From: an uncultured Ectothiorhodospiraceae bacterium
Lineage (GTDB): Bacteria > Pseudomonadota > Gammaproteobacteria > UBA6429 > Thiohalophilaceae
NCBI GenBank assembly: GCA_947259425.1
Contig: CAMYMO010000289.1
Coordinates: forward strand, 1-10,980
DNA: 10,980 bases
Direction: 5' to 3'
The notes beneath the pieces were generated by a model. It saw nothing but the letters and a program-made list of their open reading frames with translations. It was not told the origin of the DNA and did not search any database. Positions 1 to 5,492 of the stretch are shown piece after piece. Both the position numbers and the translations under genes were made by a program. Every line of letters starts with the position of its first letter. Within the stretch, counting starts at the first letter, position 1.

Positions 1-1
1 C

Positions 2-175
2 TATCAACCCGAAGACCTCGAAGGCAAACTCACGGTGATGGTCGCCAACCTCAAACCGCGTAAAATGCGTTTTGGCTTATCCGAAGGTATGGTGCTCGCG
101 GCCGGACCCGGTGGTAAAGATTTATGGATCCTGTCGCCCGATGACGGTGCTAAACCCGGAATGAAAGTTAAATAA
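2..175 (+). CDS. metG: Methionyl-tRNA synthetase, C-terminal end (partial)
   Basis: This is the 3' end of a gene that begins before the window; 57 codons and a TAA stop are visible. The product would charge tRNA-Met with methionine in the cytosol. The visible part is the C-terminal OB-fold tRNA-binding domain found in long bacterial MetRS (EMAP-II/Trbp111 type). Its recognisable features are the stretch GKLTVMVANLKPRKMRFGLS, then SEGMVLAAG, and the ending LSPDDGAKPGMKVK. This domain dimerises the enzyme and helps bind tRNA. The frame is open from base 2. The gene is followed by a terminator at about 207-236, so it is probably transcribed separately from what follows. Placement upstream of rnf matches Pseudomonas. 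Confidence 0.93.
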   Translation, partial: YQPEDLEGKLTVMVANLKPRKMRFGLSEGMVLAAGPGGKDLWILSPDDGAKPGMKVK

Positions 176-182
176 CTACCTA

Positions 183-202
183 TTTGGGGTCAGAGTAAAA
201 AC
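183..202 (+). repeat. Possible dispersed-repeat remnant, TTTGGGGTCAGAGTAAAAAC
   Basis: Eight bases after the metG stop lies TTTGGGGTCAGAGTAAAAAC. I recall the core GGGGTCAGAGTAAAA as recurring near small Y1/IS200-like (REP-associated) transposase genes in gammaproteobacterial genomes. No transposase gene is visible here and only one copy is present in the window. Its last bases also form the 5' A-tract of the following terminator, so part of the match may serve termination instead. The repeat assignment rests on memory and is not verified. Confidence 0.3.
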
Positions 203-236
203 GCCAACCCTCCCTTGACTAAGCAAGGGGGTTTTT
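197..236 (+). terminator. Rho-independent terminator after metG
   Basis: The arms CCCTTG (212-217) and CAAGGG (224-229) pair perfectly around the loop ACTAAG. T211-G230 and C210-G231 can extend the stem. A run of five T follows at 232-236. Alternatively the outer A-run at 197-201 can pair with the T-run at 232-236, which would also allow termination from the opposite direction. It lies 20 to 60 bases after the metG stop, as expected for a metG terminator. Confidence 0.75.
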
Positions 237-476
237 AACGCTACCCTTAATACGTAATAAATAACTGATTTTATTAAGATCAAACTCTACCGCTATCATC
301 TCATTTGATTCGATACGAAATCGTAACCCATAAAGTCGGCGATAATTTCAGCTATTAAAACAAATAGCCCTACTTGGCAGCTCCGCTCATTTCTGCAAAA
401 ATCGTAAGGAAATATTTACAATATTGTGTTAAAAAACTACTTCAGTAATATATATACATAACAATGGAGTTTAAAA
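237..476. other. Non-coding leader region of the secreted-protein gene
   Basis: No gene is supported here. Visible structure includes a 6-bp hairpin, GCTATT (351-356) and AATAGC (363-368) around AAAACA. There is also an imperfect palindrome TTAATACGTAATAA at 247-260 and spaced inverted half-sites ATCAAA (279-284) and TTTGAT (304-309). The last 60 bases are very AT-rich and probably hold the promoter of the gene at 477. TAATAT (446-451) is a possible -10 box, but no convincing -35 box lies at the right distance (TTGTGT at 424-429 is weak). A ribosome binding site TGGAG (465-469) lies 7 bases before the ATG. Confidence 0.5.
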
Positions 477-1046
477 ATGTCGTATAAGTCTAAAAAAGCG
501 GTAATCGGTGTCGTTCTGGGGAGTTTTATCGCGGGGATGTCTTTTCAATCAACGGCCTTAGCGGCTGCGTCTGATCGAGGTAAAAAAGCGGTGACCGCTT
601 CAGTATCTTGTGGTGGAAATTACTATGTTGGAAATGGTGGTATTGAAATCCAACGCAGCACCTATGTTTTGCGCAACTTATCAGATGTCGGTTCAATTTA
701 TATCGACCGTGTACAAGTATTTAATGCTAAAGGCGTCTCACTGTTTGACTCTGATGTAACGGGCATTCCAGCATCGCGCAATAACATTATCACTCCGCTC
801 GATAACTCTATTGAGCCACGTCAAACTGCAAATTTGCGAATTCAGGATCTTATCCCGATGCAAGGCCGCTTAAACCGTCCATTACAAACCGTTATTGACT
901 GGTCTGCAGATGAATCCGTATTAACACTTGATGTTGGAAATGTGCGAACCACTGCAGCATATGATTCAGCTACAACAACAATTGGTGCACAAAGTGGACG
1001 TCACTCATCGGCTTGTCGTACCACAAAGCGTAAAAAACATTACTAA
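477..1046 (+). CDS. Secreted small protein of unknown function, DUF3124-like layout
   Basis: A 189-residue protein exported by the Sec route. It has a basic N-terminus (KSKK), a hydrophobic core at about residues 8-23 and a signal peptidase I site after ALA (residue 29) or shortly after. The mature part looks like a single beta-rich domain: RSTYVLRNLSDVGSIYIDRV, VFNAKGVSLFD, IEPRQTANLRI and VIDWSADES. This order (N-terminal strand with an RN motif, a 'V.N..G' turn, a 'P..T' segment, then W-A-D) resembles DUF3124 periplasmic proteins. I regard that as a similarity of layout, not a firm assignment. Two cysteines (C45 and C180) could form a disulfide joining the ends. The tail is basic (KRKK). 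The ATG follows TGGAG at a 7-base spacing. It is monocistronic, lying between the metG terminator and the hairpin at 1062. The function is unknown. Confidence 0.8.
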   Translation: MSYKSKKAVIGVVLGSFIAGMSFQSTALAAASDRGKKAVTASVSCGGNYYVGNGGIEIQRSTYVLRNLSDVGSIYIDRVQVFNAKGVSLFDSDVTGIPASRNNIITPLDNSIEPRQTANLRIQDLIPMQGRLNRPLQTVIDWSADESVLTLDVGNVRTTAAYDSATTTIGAQSGRHSSACRTTKRKKHY

Positions 1047-1061
1047 GAAATAATCTCTAAC

Positions 1062-1091
1062 TTAATTGGCCGGTATTAACCGGCCAATTAA
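1062..1091. terminator. Perfect 13-bp hairpin between convergent genes
   Basis: TTAATTGGCCGGT (1062-1074) and ACCGGCCAATTAA (1079-1091) are perfect inverted repeats around the loop ATTA. The hairpin lies 15 bases after the stop of the secreted-protein gene and 20 bases past the stop of the convergent ankyrin gene. It can therefore serve transcripts from both sides. There is no strong T-run on either side. The stem itself has A/T-rich outer ends, which partly replaces one. It may act as a bidirectional terminator or as an mRNA 3'-end stabiliser. Confidence 0.7.
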
Positions 1092-1111
1092 ATCAATTTC
1101 TAATTTCTTGA

Positions 1112-3319
1112 TTAATTGGTACCGGCTTTCTTATCCAATTCAAGCAACAGGTTCCACACATCGTAACAAGCTAATTGATTGGCAATAAAACTAAGACTTT
1201 TACCCGCCAGTTCGGTATCCGTTCTGGCATTGCACTTTTCAACTAACTCATTAAATAGCTCGACATTATCTTCATAGACAGCATGCAACAACGGTGTGCC
1301 TCCCAGGGTATTGGCTTGATTCACATCGACACCTAGTTCCGATAAAGCTACTAGCGCCGACATATTTTTTGCCAGACAGGCCTGCATCATTGCATTATTA
1401 TTAGCTGCATCAGAGACGTGGATATCGATCTGCGCTGTATTTACTATTTCTTTTATCATTCCACCATCATAATTCGCACAGAGCGCATGAAAAATGGGTA
1501 AACCTGTTTTCGTATTCAGTGAAAAATCTGCGCCGCGTTTTGCCATTTCAATCAGGCAAGGCTCAACTCGCTGCTTATCCGTTATCCATTTTTGTAAGAC
1601 GGTTAGATTTTTTTTATCGGGCGCATTCAAATCGGCACCCTGAGCTATTAATAACGATATATGCTCTGCTTGAGTTTCAAAGCAATAGTGCAGTAATGAC
1701 TCATCGCCAACCATGAGGTTCGGATCGATACCTGACTCAATAGCAATACCAATAGCACGACCATCCAGCATATTGGTCAGCTTGGAGATAACACGCTTGT
1801 TATAGCTCAACTCAACATTTAAATCGGGTTTATGGTCTAACAAAATTTTAAAGACACTTTCACAAGTTGCCAGGGTTAACGCCGTATCATCGCCATCTTC
1901 GGTTGTTTGATTGATATCAATCTGTAGATCGTTAATCAGAACATCAATAAGCTTTTTGAATTCGTCAGCCGAATCCTCTTCATCGTCATACCGACTCACC
2001 ACGACATGCAGAAAATTCCGTCCGAAGTTATCATAACTGGCGGGATCAAATAATTTAAGTGTTAAGCATTCATCCAGTCCACAGCCTTTAAGCTTAGCTA
2101 GCTGTACCATGAAATCCTGGCTAGTATAATGATTAAAAACCGGTAATTTTATCCCGGAATCAATTAATAAATCGGTTATCTCAACGAATTCATTTTTTAC
2201 TGCGACTTCCAGCAGGGTTTCATCACGCCAATTTTTTGAATTTATATCCGCGCCCTGTTCTAACAAGAGAGTTAACGTCTGAATATTTCCAGTATCAATC
2301 GCGCTAAAAACCAAAGGATCAGAATTTAATACACCATTCGCATCCAATCCATAATCAAAAAGCAGGGTCAGCAACTTATTGGCCTGATTTTTTATCGCCG
2401 TAGTTGCCAACCGATTAATGTCAAGATTATCCGTGTTAAATGCAACGATATGTATAATCGTTTCGCGAAACTTATCGGTTATGAAGTCAGTCTGACTGTT
2501 TGTAATAAGACTATCCCAGTTAACTTCTTTTAGATCTTCATGACCACAGCTCAATATCACCGCGACGATCTCGGCATAATTCCCTTCGATAGCAATCGAA
2601 ATGGGTGAATCGTCTGAGAATGTTCTAACTGGAGAGGCCCCCTCAGACAATAAATAGCTTGCTGCCTCAAGATTATTATTCCTAACCGCAATCGCCAATG
2701 CTGTTTTATCGTTACCATCCCTGGCCTCAATATCAATACCGTCACTGAACAGTGTCGCCAGTGTGGCTATATCATTTGTACTCGCCGCGTTAAACCACGA
2801 TTCCAGGTTCTTAGCTTCTTGCTCGGCTTCCTCTTGACGAACTGCCTCCATGCGTTCAAATACTGGTGAGAAACAATCGATGAACTTTATGAGTGCCTGT
2901 GCATCTTCGTCCTCATTTTGCAAAAAACTGACATAAGCTAGTATATCTTTGGCCGGCAATAACTGTTCAAGCGACTTTATACCCGGCACTCGCTCTACGA
3001 AATAGGTCGCCTGCTGACTGGCTTTGTCCCAGGCACCACTGGCTTCCAATTCTTGCAGTTGTGGATCGTATTCCTCTAACAAAACATCAGCCTGCACATG
3101 GAATTGCTCAATAACTTCGATCACCAGATCATCCAGTTCATCAGCAAAAAAGGAACCGAGTTCAAGCGAGGCTGGTTTACCACTTAATGCTTCAACAAAT
3201 CCCGTCATCGCTTTCTCAAGTGATTCAGACAACCCCGAAAATAAGGCCGTCATCTGTATCACTTCCGGAACGGTGTACAGACACATCGCATTGATGAGCA
3301 TATTTTTTTTGTTATCCAT
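1112..3319 (-). CDS. Large ankyrin-repeat protein
   Basis: A 735-residue protein with no signal peptide or membrane segment, so probably cytosolic. Residues 1-170 are an acidic, mostly helical region that I do not recognise, ending in a Glu-rich helix (RQEEAEQEAKNLESW). From about residue 175 to the end there are roughly a dozen degenerate ankyrin repeats. Clear ones are at 203-229 (KTALAIAV...LLSEGASP), 336-360 (LLLEQGADIN), 368-389, 478-500, 541-566 (LLIAQGADLN), 642-669 and 674-693 (GGTPLLHAV). Such repeats bind proteins; no catalytic motif is visible. The start ATG overlaps the stop of the upstream TPR gene by 8 bases. GAGG (3329-3332, inside that gene) lies 9 bases before the ATG, so translation is probably coupled. 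Partner and function are unknown. Possible roles are a scaffold, an immunity protein or an effector partner; the sequence does not decide. Confidence 0.88.
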   Translation of the reverse strand: MDNKKNMLINAMCLYTVPEVIQMTALFSGLSESLEKAMTGFVEALSGKPASLELGSFFADELDDLVIEVIEQFHVQADVLLEEYDPQLQELEASGAWDKASQQATYFVERVPGIKSLEQLLPAKDILAYVSFLQNEDEDAQALIKFIDCFSPVFERMEAVRQEEAEQEAKNLESWFNAASTNDIATLATLFSDGIDIEARDGNDKTALAIAVRNNNLEAASYLLSEGASPVRTFSDDSPISIAIEGNYAEIVAVILSCGHEDLKEVNWDSLITNSQTDFITDKFRETIIHIVAFNTDNLDINRLATTAIKNQANKLLTLLFDYGLDANGVLNSDPLVFSAIDTGNIQTLTLLLEQGADINSKNWRDETLLEVAVKNEFVEITDLLIDSGIKLPVFNHYTSQDFMVQLAKLKGCGLDECLTLKLFDPASYDNFGRNFLHVVVSRYDDEEDSADEFKKLIDVLINDLQIDINQTTEDGDDTALTLATCESVFKILLDHKPDLNVELSYNKRVISKLTNMLDGRAIGIAIESGIDPNLMVGDESLLHYCFETQAEHISLLIAQGADLNAPDKKNLTVLQKWITDKQRVEPCLIEMAKRGADFSLNTKTGLPIFHALCANYDGGMIKEIVNTAQIDIHVSDAANNNAMMQACLAKNMSALVALSELGVDVNQANTLGGTPLLHAVYEDNVELFNELVEKCNARTDTELAGKSLSFIANQLACYDVWNLLLELDKKAGTN

Positions 3320-4148
3320 AGGTCAGCGCCTCAACATGGGGTTTCATTAACTCTCCTGATTCCATCGCGAATGCCTGATCACAATTGCCAGCAGTGGTTA
3401 AACGACTGTATTCAATTAACGCCTGTAATGGCATAGAAAGCTCGCGATAGATTGACGCCTTTAATTTAATCGCATAGATATACAGTTGGTCACCGGAATA
3501 CTTTTCGGCTTCGGCACGATCAATAAAAACTTGTAATTCATCTAATGACTGACTGTGTTTCTTATTTTTATATAAGTAATACGCCCGGTTGCAGGCTAAC
3601 AATGCTGAATCGGGGTAATCGTTCATCCCGTTTATTAATACTTCTACTGCCGATTTAAAATCTCCCTCTGCAGCACAACAACGCGCCCAATTATCCCAGG
3701 CAGTCGGATTATTGATATGATCTTTAATCAGCTCAAAATAAGTTCGAGCTTTGGGGTAGTTTTCACTCGCGGTAAAATCATTGGCAATTTGTTGAACCTG
3801 AAAGACATTGCCAAGCTTTTGTTCTTCGATCGCGGTTAATAGATCCTCTTCAAGCAAAGCTGGAAAATCATCACGTTCAACCACTTTACGCCAGACGTTA
3901 CCAATATCGTATTCAAGGTTGATATAGGTCTTATCTTGATCCTGGTTGATATAACGTAAACAGAAAGCTAAAAACGCATAGCTGTCATCGGCCTGTTGTT
4001 CAGATTCGATCAGATCCGAATACGCTGATTTAATGCCAAACAATAAATCGCGTATCTCGTTGGTGAGATCTGAATCATCACTCTCCAAGACAAATATATC
4101 CCATAATCGGACCTGATCTTTTTCCAGTTTTTCTCGATCGATAGTCAT
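3312..4148 (-). CDS. TPR-repeat protein, first gene of the TPR-ankyrin operon
   Basis: A 278-residue acidic protein with no signal peptide or membrane helix. The N-terminal 110 residues form an unrecognised helical region. Residues about 113-253 carry four tetratricopeptide repeats: 113-146 (weak), 147-180 (NPTAWDNWARCCAAEGDFKS), 181-215 (ALLACNRAYYLYKNKKHSQS) and 220-253 (YIYAIKLKASIYRELSMPLQ). TPR arrays act as peptide- or protein-binding surfaces; no enzymatic motif is seen. The start is the ATG at 4148-4146, with a weak GGA about 8 bases upstream. The gene ends inside the first codons of the ankyrin gene (8-base overlap), so the two products are probably made together and may work in one assembly. 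It is divergent from rnfA across a 198-bp region rich in dyads. The function is not known. Confidence 0.88.
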   Translation of the reverse strand: MTIDREKLEKDQVRLWDIFVLESDDSDLTNEIRDLLFGIKSAYSDLIESEQQADDSYAFLAFCLRYINQDQDKTYINLEYDIGNVWRKVVERDDFPALLEEDLLTAIEEQKLGNVFQVQQIANDFTASENYPKARTYFELIKDHINNPTAWDNWARCCAAEGDFKSAVEVLINGMNDYPDSALLACNRAYYLYKNKKHSQSLDELQVFIDRAEAEKYSGDQLYIYAIKLKASIYRELSMPLQALIEYSRLTTAGNCDQAFAMESGELMKPHVEALTYG

Positions 4149-4158
4149 TATTTTTCCA

Positions 4159-4174
4159 TCAAATTAAAATTTGA
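4159..4174. promoter_or_regulatory. Palindrome TCAAATTAAAATTTGA upstream of the TPR gene
   Basis: A 16-base dyad with perfect 7-base arms TCAAATT and AATTTGA around AA. It sits 11 bases before the TPR start codon, directly upstream of the weak ribosome binding site. A repressor bound here would block the operon. A second dyad with the same outer half-sites lies at 4224-4248. Because the region is AT-rich, a chance palindrome is possible. Confidence 0.45.
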
Positions 4175-4184
4175 AAAGCATATT

Positions 4185-4201
4185 ACCTAAGTTCGTGCCA
4201 A
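4185..4201 (-). promoter_or_regulatory. Sigma-54-like -24/-12 element facing the TPR-ankyrin operon
   Basis: On the minus strand the sequence reads TTGGCACGAACTTAGGT. The -24 half (TTGGCACG) matches the sigma-54 consensus exactly, and the next half starts at the correct distance (GG, ten bases, then GG). The usual GC at -12 is here GG, a change at a position normally conserved. If used, transcription would begin near 4174, just at the palindrome 4159-4174. No enhancer-binding protein gene is visible in the window. Confidence 0.25.
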
Positions 4202-4223
4202 AAAACGTAACCGATACACAATC

Positions 4224-4248
4224 GGGTCAAATTGCTGGTATTTGATCC
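4224..4248. promoter_or_regulatory. Dyad GGGTCAAAT-N7-ATTTGATCC in the divergent region
   Basis: TCAAAT (4227-4232) and ATTTGA (4240-4245) are perfect inverted repeats 7 bases apart. GG and CC at the outer ends extend the symmetry, with one mismatch between. The site lies almost midway between the divergent TPR and rnfA genes, so a bound regulator could affect both. The half-sites equal those of the palindrome at 4159-4174, but the spacers differ (N4 versus N7). It does not match the FNR consensus. Confidence 0.4.
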
Positions 4249-4254
4249 AAAGCT

Positions 4255-4304
4255 CGGTATTCAACCGGCGCAGCATGCTGATAAATAACGCAAAACCGTA
4301 TAAA
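4255..4304 (+). promoter_or_regulatory. Probable rnf promoter zone with two short palindromes
   Basis: This stretch upstream of rnfA holds CGGT-ATTCA-ACCG (4255-4267) and a perfect 10-base palindrome CAGCATGCTG (4271-4280). TATAAA (4299-4304) is a -10-like box. Its best upstream partner, CTGATA (4278-4283), gives a spacing of only 15 bases, so the promoter call is weak. The rnf operon must be transcribed from this 198-bp gap or from further upstream. Confidence 0.25.
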
Positions 4305-4335
4305 TTACCCGTTGTATATCCATCCTAAGCGACTT

Positions 4336-4346
4336 ACTCTATATAT
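4336..4346 (+). repeat. 11-base leader ACTCTATATAT before rnfA (copy 1)
   Basis: ACTCTATATAT directly abuts the rnfA ATG. The same 11 bases stand one base before the rnfE ATG (8742-8752). No Shine-Dalgarno sequence is visible ahead of either gene; the best purine run before rnfA is AAG at 4326-4328. The four other rnf genes (B, C, D and G) have AAGGA- or GAGGA-type sites. Confidence 0.6.
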
Positions 4347-4928
4347 ATGAAAGAGTTTGCCCTAATTCTGGTCAGTACTATCCTGGTCAATAACTTCGTA
4401 TTGGTGAAATTTCTGGGTTTGTGTCCCTTCATGGGGGTATCGCGTAAACTTGAAACCGCCACCGGCATGGCGATGGCCACGACCTTTGTCCTGACCTTAT
4501 CTTCGGTGTTCAGTTATCTGGTCAATACTTACTTGCTGGCACCTTATGGTCTCGAATACCTCGATATCATCGCCTTCATCCTGGTGATTGCCGGCGTTGT
4601 ACAACTGACCGAAATGATCGTGCACAAAGTCAGCCCGTTGCTGTACCAGGTGCTGGGTATCTTTTTGCCATTAATCACCACCAACTGCGCCGTATTAGGC
4701 GTGGCGCTACTGAACGTACAAAAAGACTATGGCTTCATTGAATCCTTCCTGTATGGTTTTGGTGCCTCAATTGGTTTTTCGCTGGTTTTGATTTTATTTG
4801 CCGCCATGCGTGAACGCATTAACGTGGCCGACGTCCCTGCTCCGTTTAAAGGCGCTGCCATTGCCATGATCACAGCCGGTCTGATGTCGATGGCCTTTAT
4901 GGGTTTCTCCGGCCTGGTACAAGGATAA
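4347..4928 (+). CDS. rnfA: Rnf electron transport complex subunit RnfA
   Basis: A 193-residue inner-membrane protein with about six transmembrane helices, the usual length for the family. It belongs to the RnfA/RnfE/NqrD/NqrE family. Together with RnfE it forms the membrane core that carries electrons across the membrane through a [2Fe-2S] cluster held by conserved cysteines. Both expected cysteines are present: C26 in LGLCPFMGVS and C114 in LITTNCAVLG. The DVPAPFKG motif and the ending FMGFSGLVQG are also typical. It is the first gene of the rnf operon, and the next gene starts 6 bases after its stop. The start is chosen from family alignment by eye (M-K-E-F, VNNFVLVKFLG). There is no clear ribosome binding site; see the ACTCTATATAT leader. 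Confidence 0.96.
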   Translation: MKEFALILVSTILVNNFVLVKFLGLCPFMGVSRKLETATGMAMATTFVLTLSSVFSYLVNTYLLAPYGLEYLDIIAFILVIAGVVQLTEMIVHKVSPLLYQVLGIFLPLITTNCAVLGVALLNVQKDYGFIESFLYGFGASIGFSLVLILFAAMRERINVADVPAPFKGAAIAMITAGLMSMAFMGFSGLVQG

Positions 4929-4934
4929 GCCGAG

Positions 4935-5492
4935 ATGTTAGAAGCCATCCTTGTGCTAGCCTTATTGGCCATTGTTTTTGGACTGTTGCTTGGCTTTGCC
5001 GCGATTAAATTCAAAGTTGAAGGCGATCCGGTTGTCGATCAGATCGACGCGATCCTGCCACAAACCCAATGCGGTCAATGTACCTATGCGGGCTGTCGTC
5101 CCTATGCGCAAGCCATTGCGGATGGCGAAGCGGATATTAACCAATGCCCGCCAGGCGGTGAACAAGTGATCATCGCCCTGGCGGATCTGTTGGATCGCGA
5201 ACCCAAACCACTCAGCGAAGAACATGGGGTTGAAAAAGAAACCAAGACGGTTGTCATTATTGACGAGAATATTTGTATAGGTTGCACGTTGTGCATCCAG
5301 GCCTGCCCGGTTGACGCCATCTTAGGCGCGGCGAAGATGATGCATACCGTCATCAAAGATGAATGCACCGGCTGCGATTTGTGTATCCCACCTTGTCCGG
5401 TCGATTGTATCTATGTTGTGCCATTAACAGAAAACCTGGATAACTGGACCTGGCCTTATCCGCAACAAGATGAGGATCCGCAACATGCGTAA
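4935..5492 (+). CDS. rnfB: Rnf complex iron-sulfur subunit RnfB
   Basis: A 185-residue protein, close to the E. coli RsxB length. An N-terminal membrane anchor (residues 3-22) precedes the cytosolic iron-sulfur part. First comes the four-cysteine cluster domain: C46, C49, C54 and C71 in QTQCGQCTYAGC and INQCPPGG. Two ferredoxin-type [4Fe-4S] motifs follow: C114/C117/C120/C124 and C144/C147/C150/C154. RnfB is the port that exchanges electrons with ferredoxin or another soluble carrier and passes them to the membrane subunits. AAGGA (4921-4925) lies 9 bases before the ATG and overlaps the end of rnfA. The 3' end overlaps rnfC by 8 bases. It has fewer clusters than the longer RnfB of acetogens, as is usual for Gammaproteobacteria. 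Confidence 0.96.
   Translation: MLEAILVLALLAIVFGLLLGFAAIKFKVEGDPVVDQIDAILPQTQCGQCTYAGCRPYAQAIADGEADINQCPPGGEQVIIALADLLDREPKPLSEEHGVEKETKTVVIIDENICIGCTLCIQACPVDAILGAAKMMHTVIKDECTGCDLCIPPCPVDCIYVVPLTENLDNWTWPYPQQDEDPQHA
5472..5476 (+). promoter_or_regulatory. Ribosome binding site GAGGA that fixes the rnfC start
   Basis: GAGGA inside the end of rnfB lies 8 bases before the ATG at 5485. This supports the shorter rnfC start over an in-frame ATG at 5470, which would have this site inside the gene and no good site of its own. Confidence 0.7.

Noticed and set aside
3024..3350. Serine-rich open frame on the plus strand over the ankyrin gene
   Set aside because: It lies antisense to a convincing gene; its serine runs come from reading Glu/Asp-rich codons backwards, and it has no recognisable domain.
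4241..4248. FNR box at TTGATCC in the divergent region
   Set aside because: The consensus TTGAT-N4-ATCAA is not met; only one half-site is present.
4340..4346. TATATAT before rnfA as a -10 promoter box
   Set aside because: Transcription would start inside the gene, and no -35 box lies at the correct distance. The repeat before rnfE argues for a leader signal instead.
4727..5368. Minus-strand open frames over rnfA and rnfB
   Set aside because: They are antisense shadows of well-identified rnf genes, with no ribosome binding site and no protein-like motif.
5470..5484. Longer rnfC start at the ATG at 5470
   Set aside because: It adds MRIRN before the family-typical MRKIFSFHGG start, has no ribosome binding site of its own, and the GAGGA at 5472-5476 fits the ATG at 5485.
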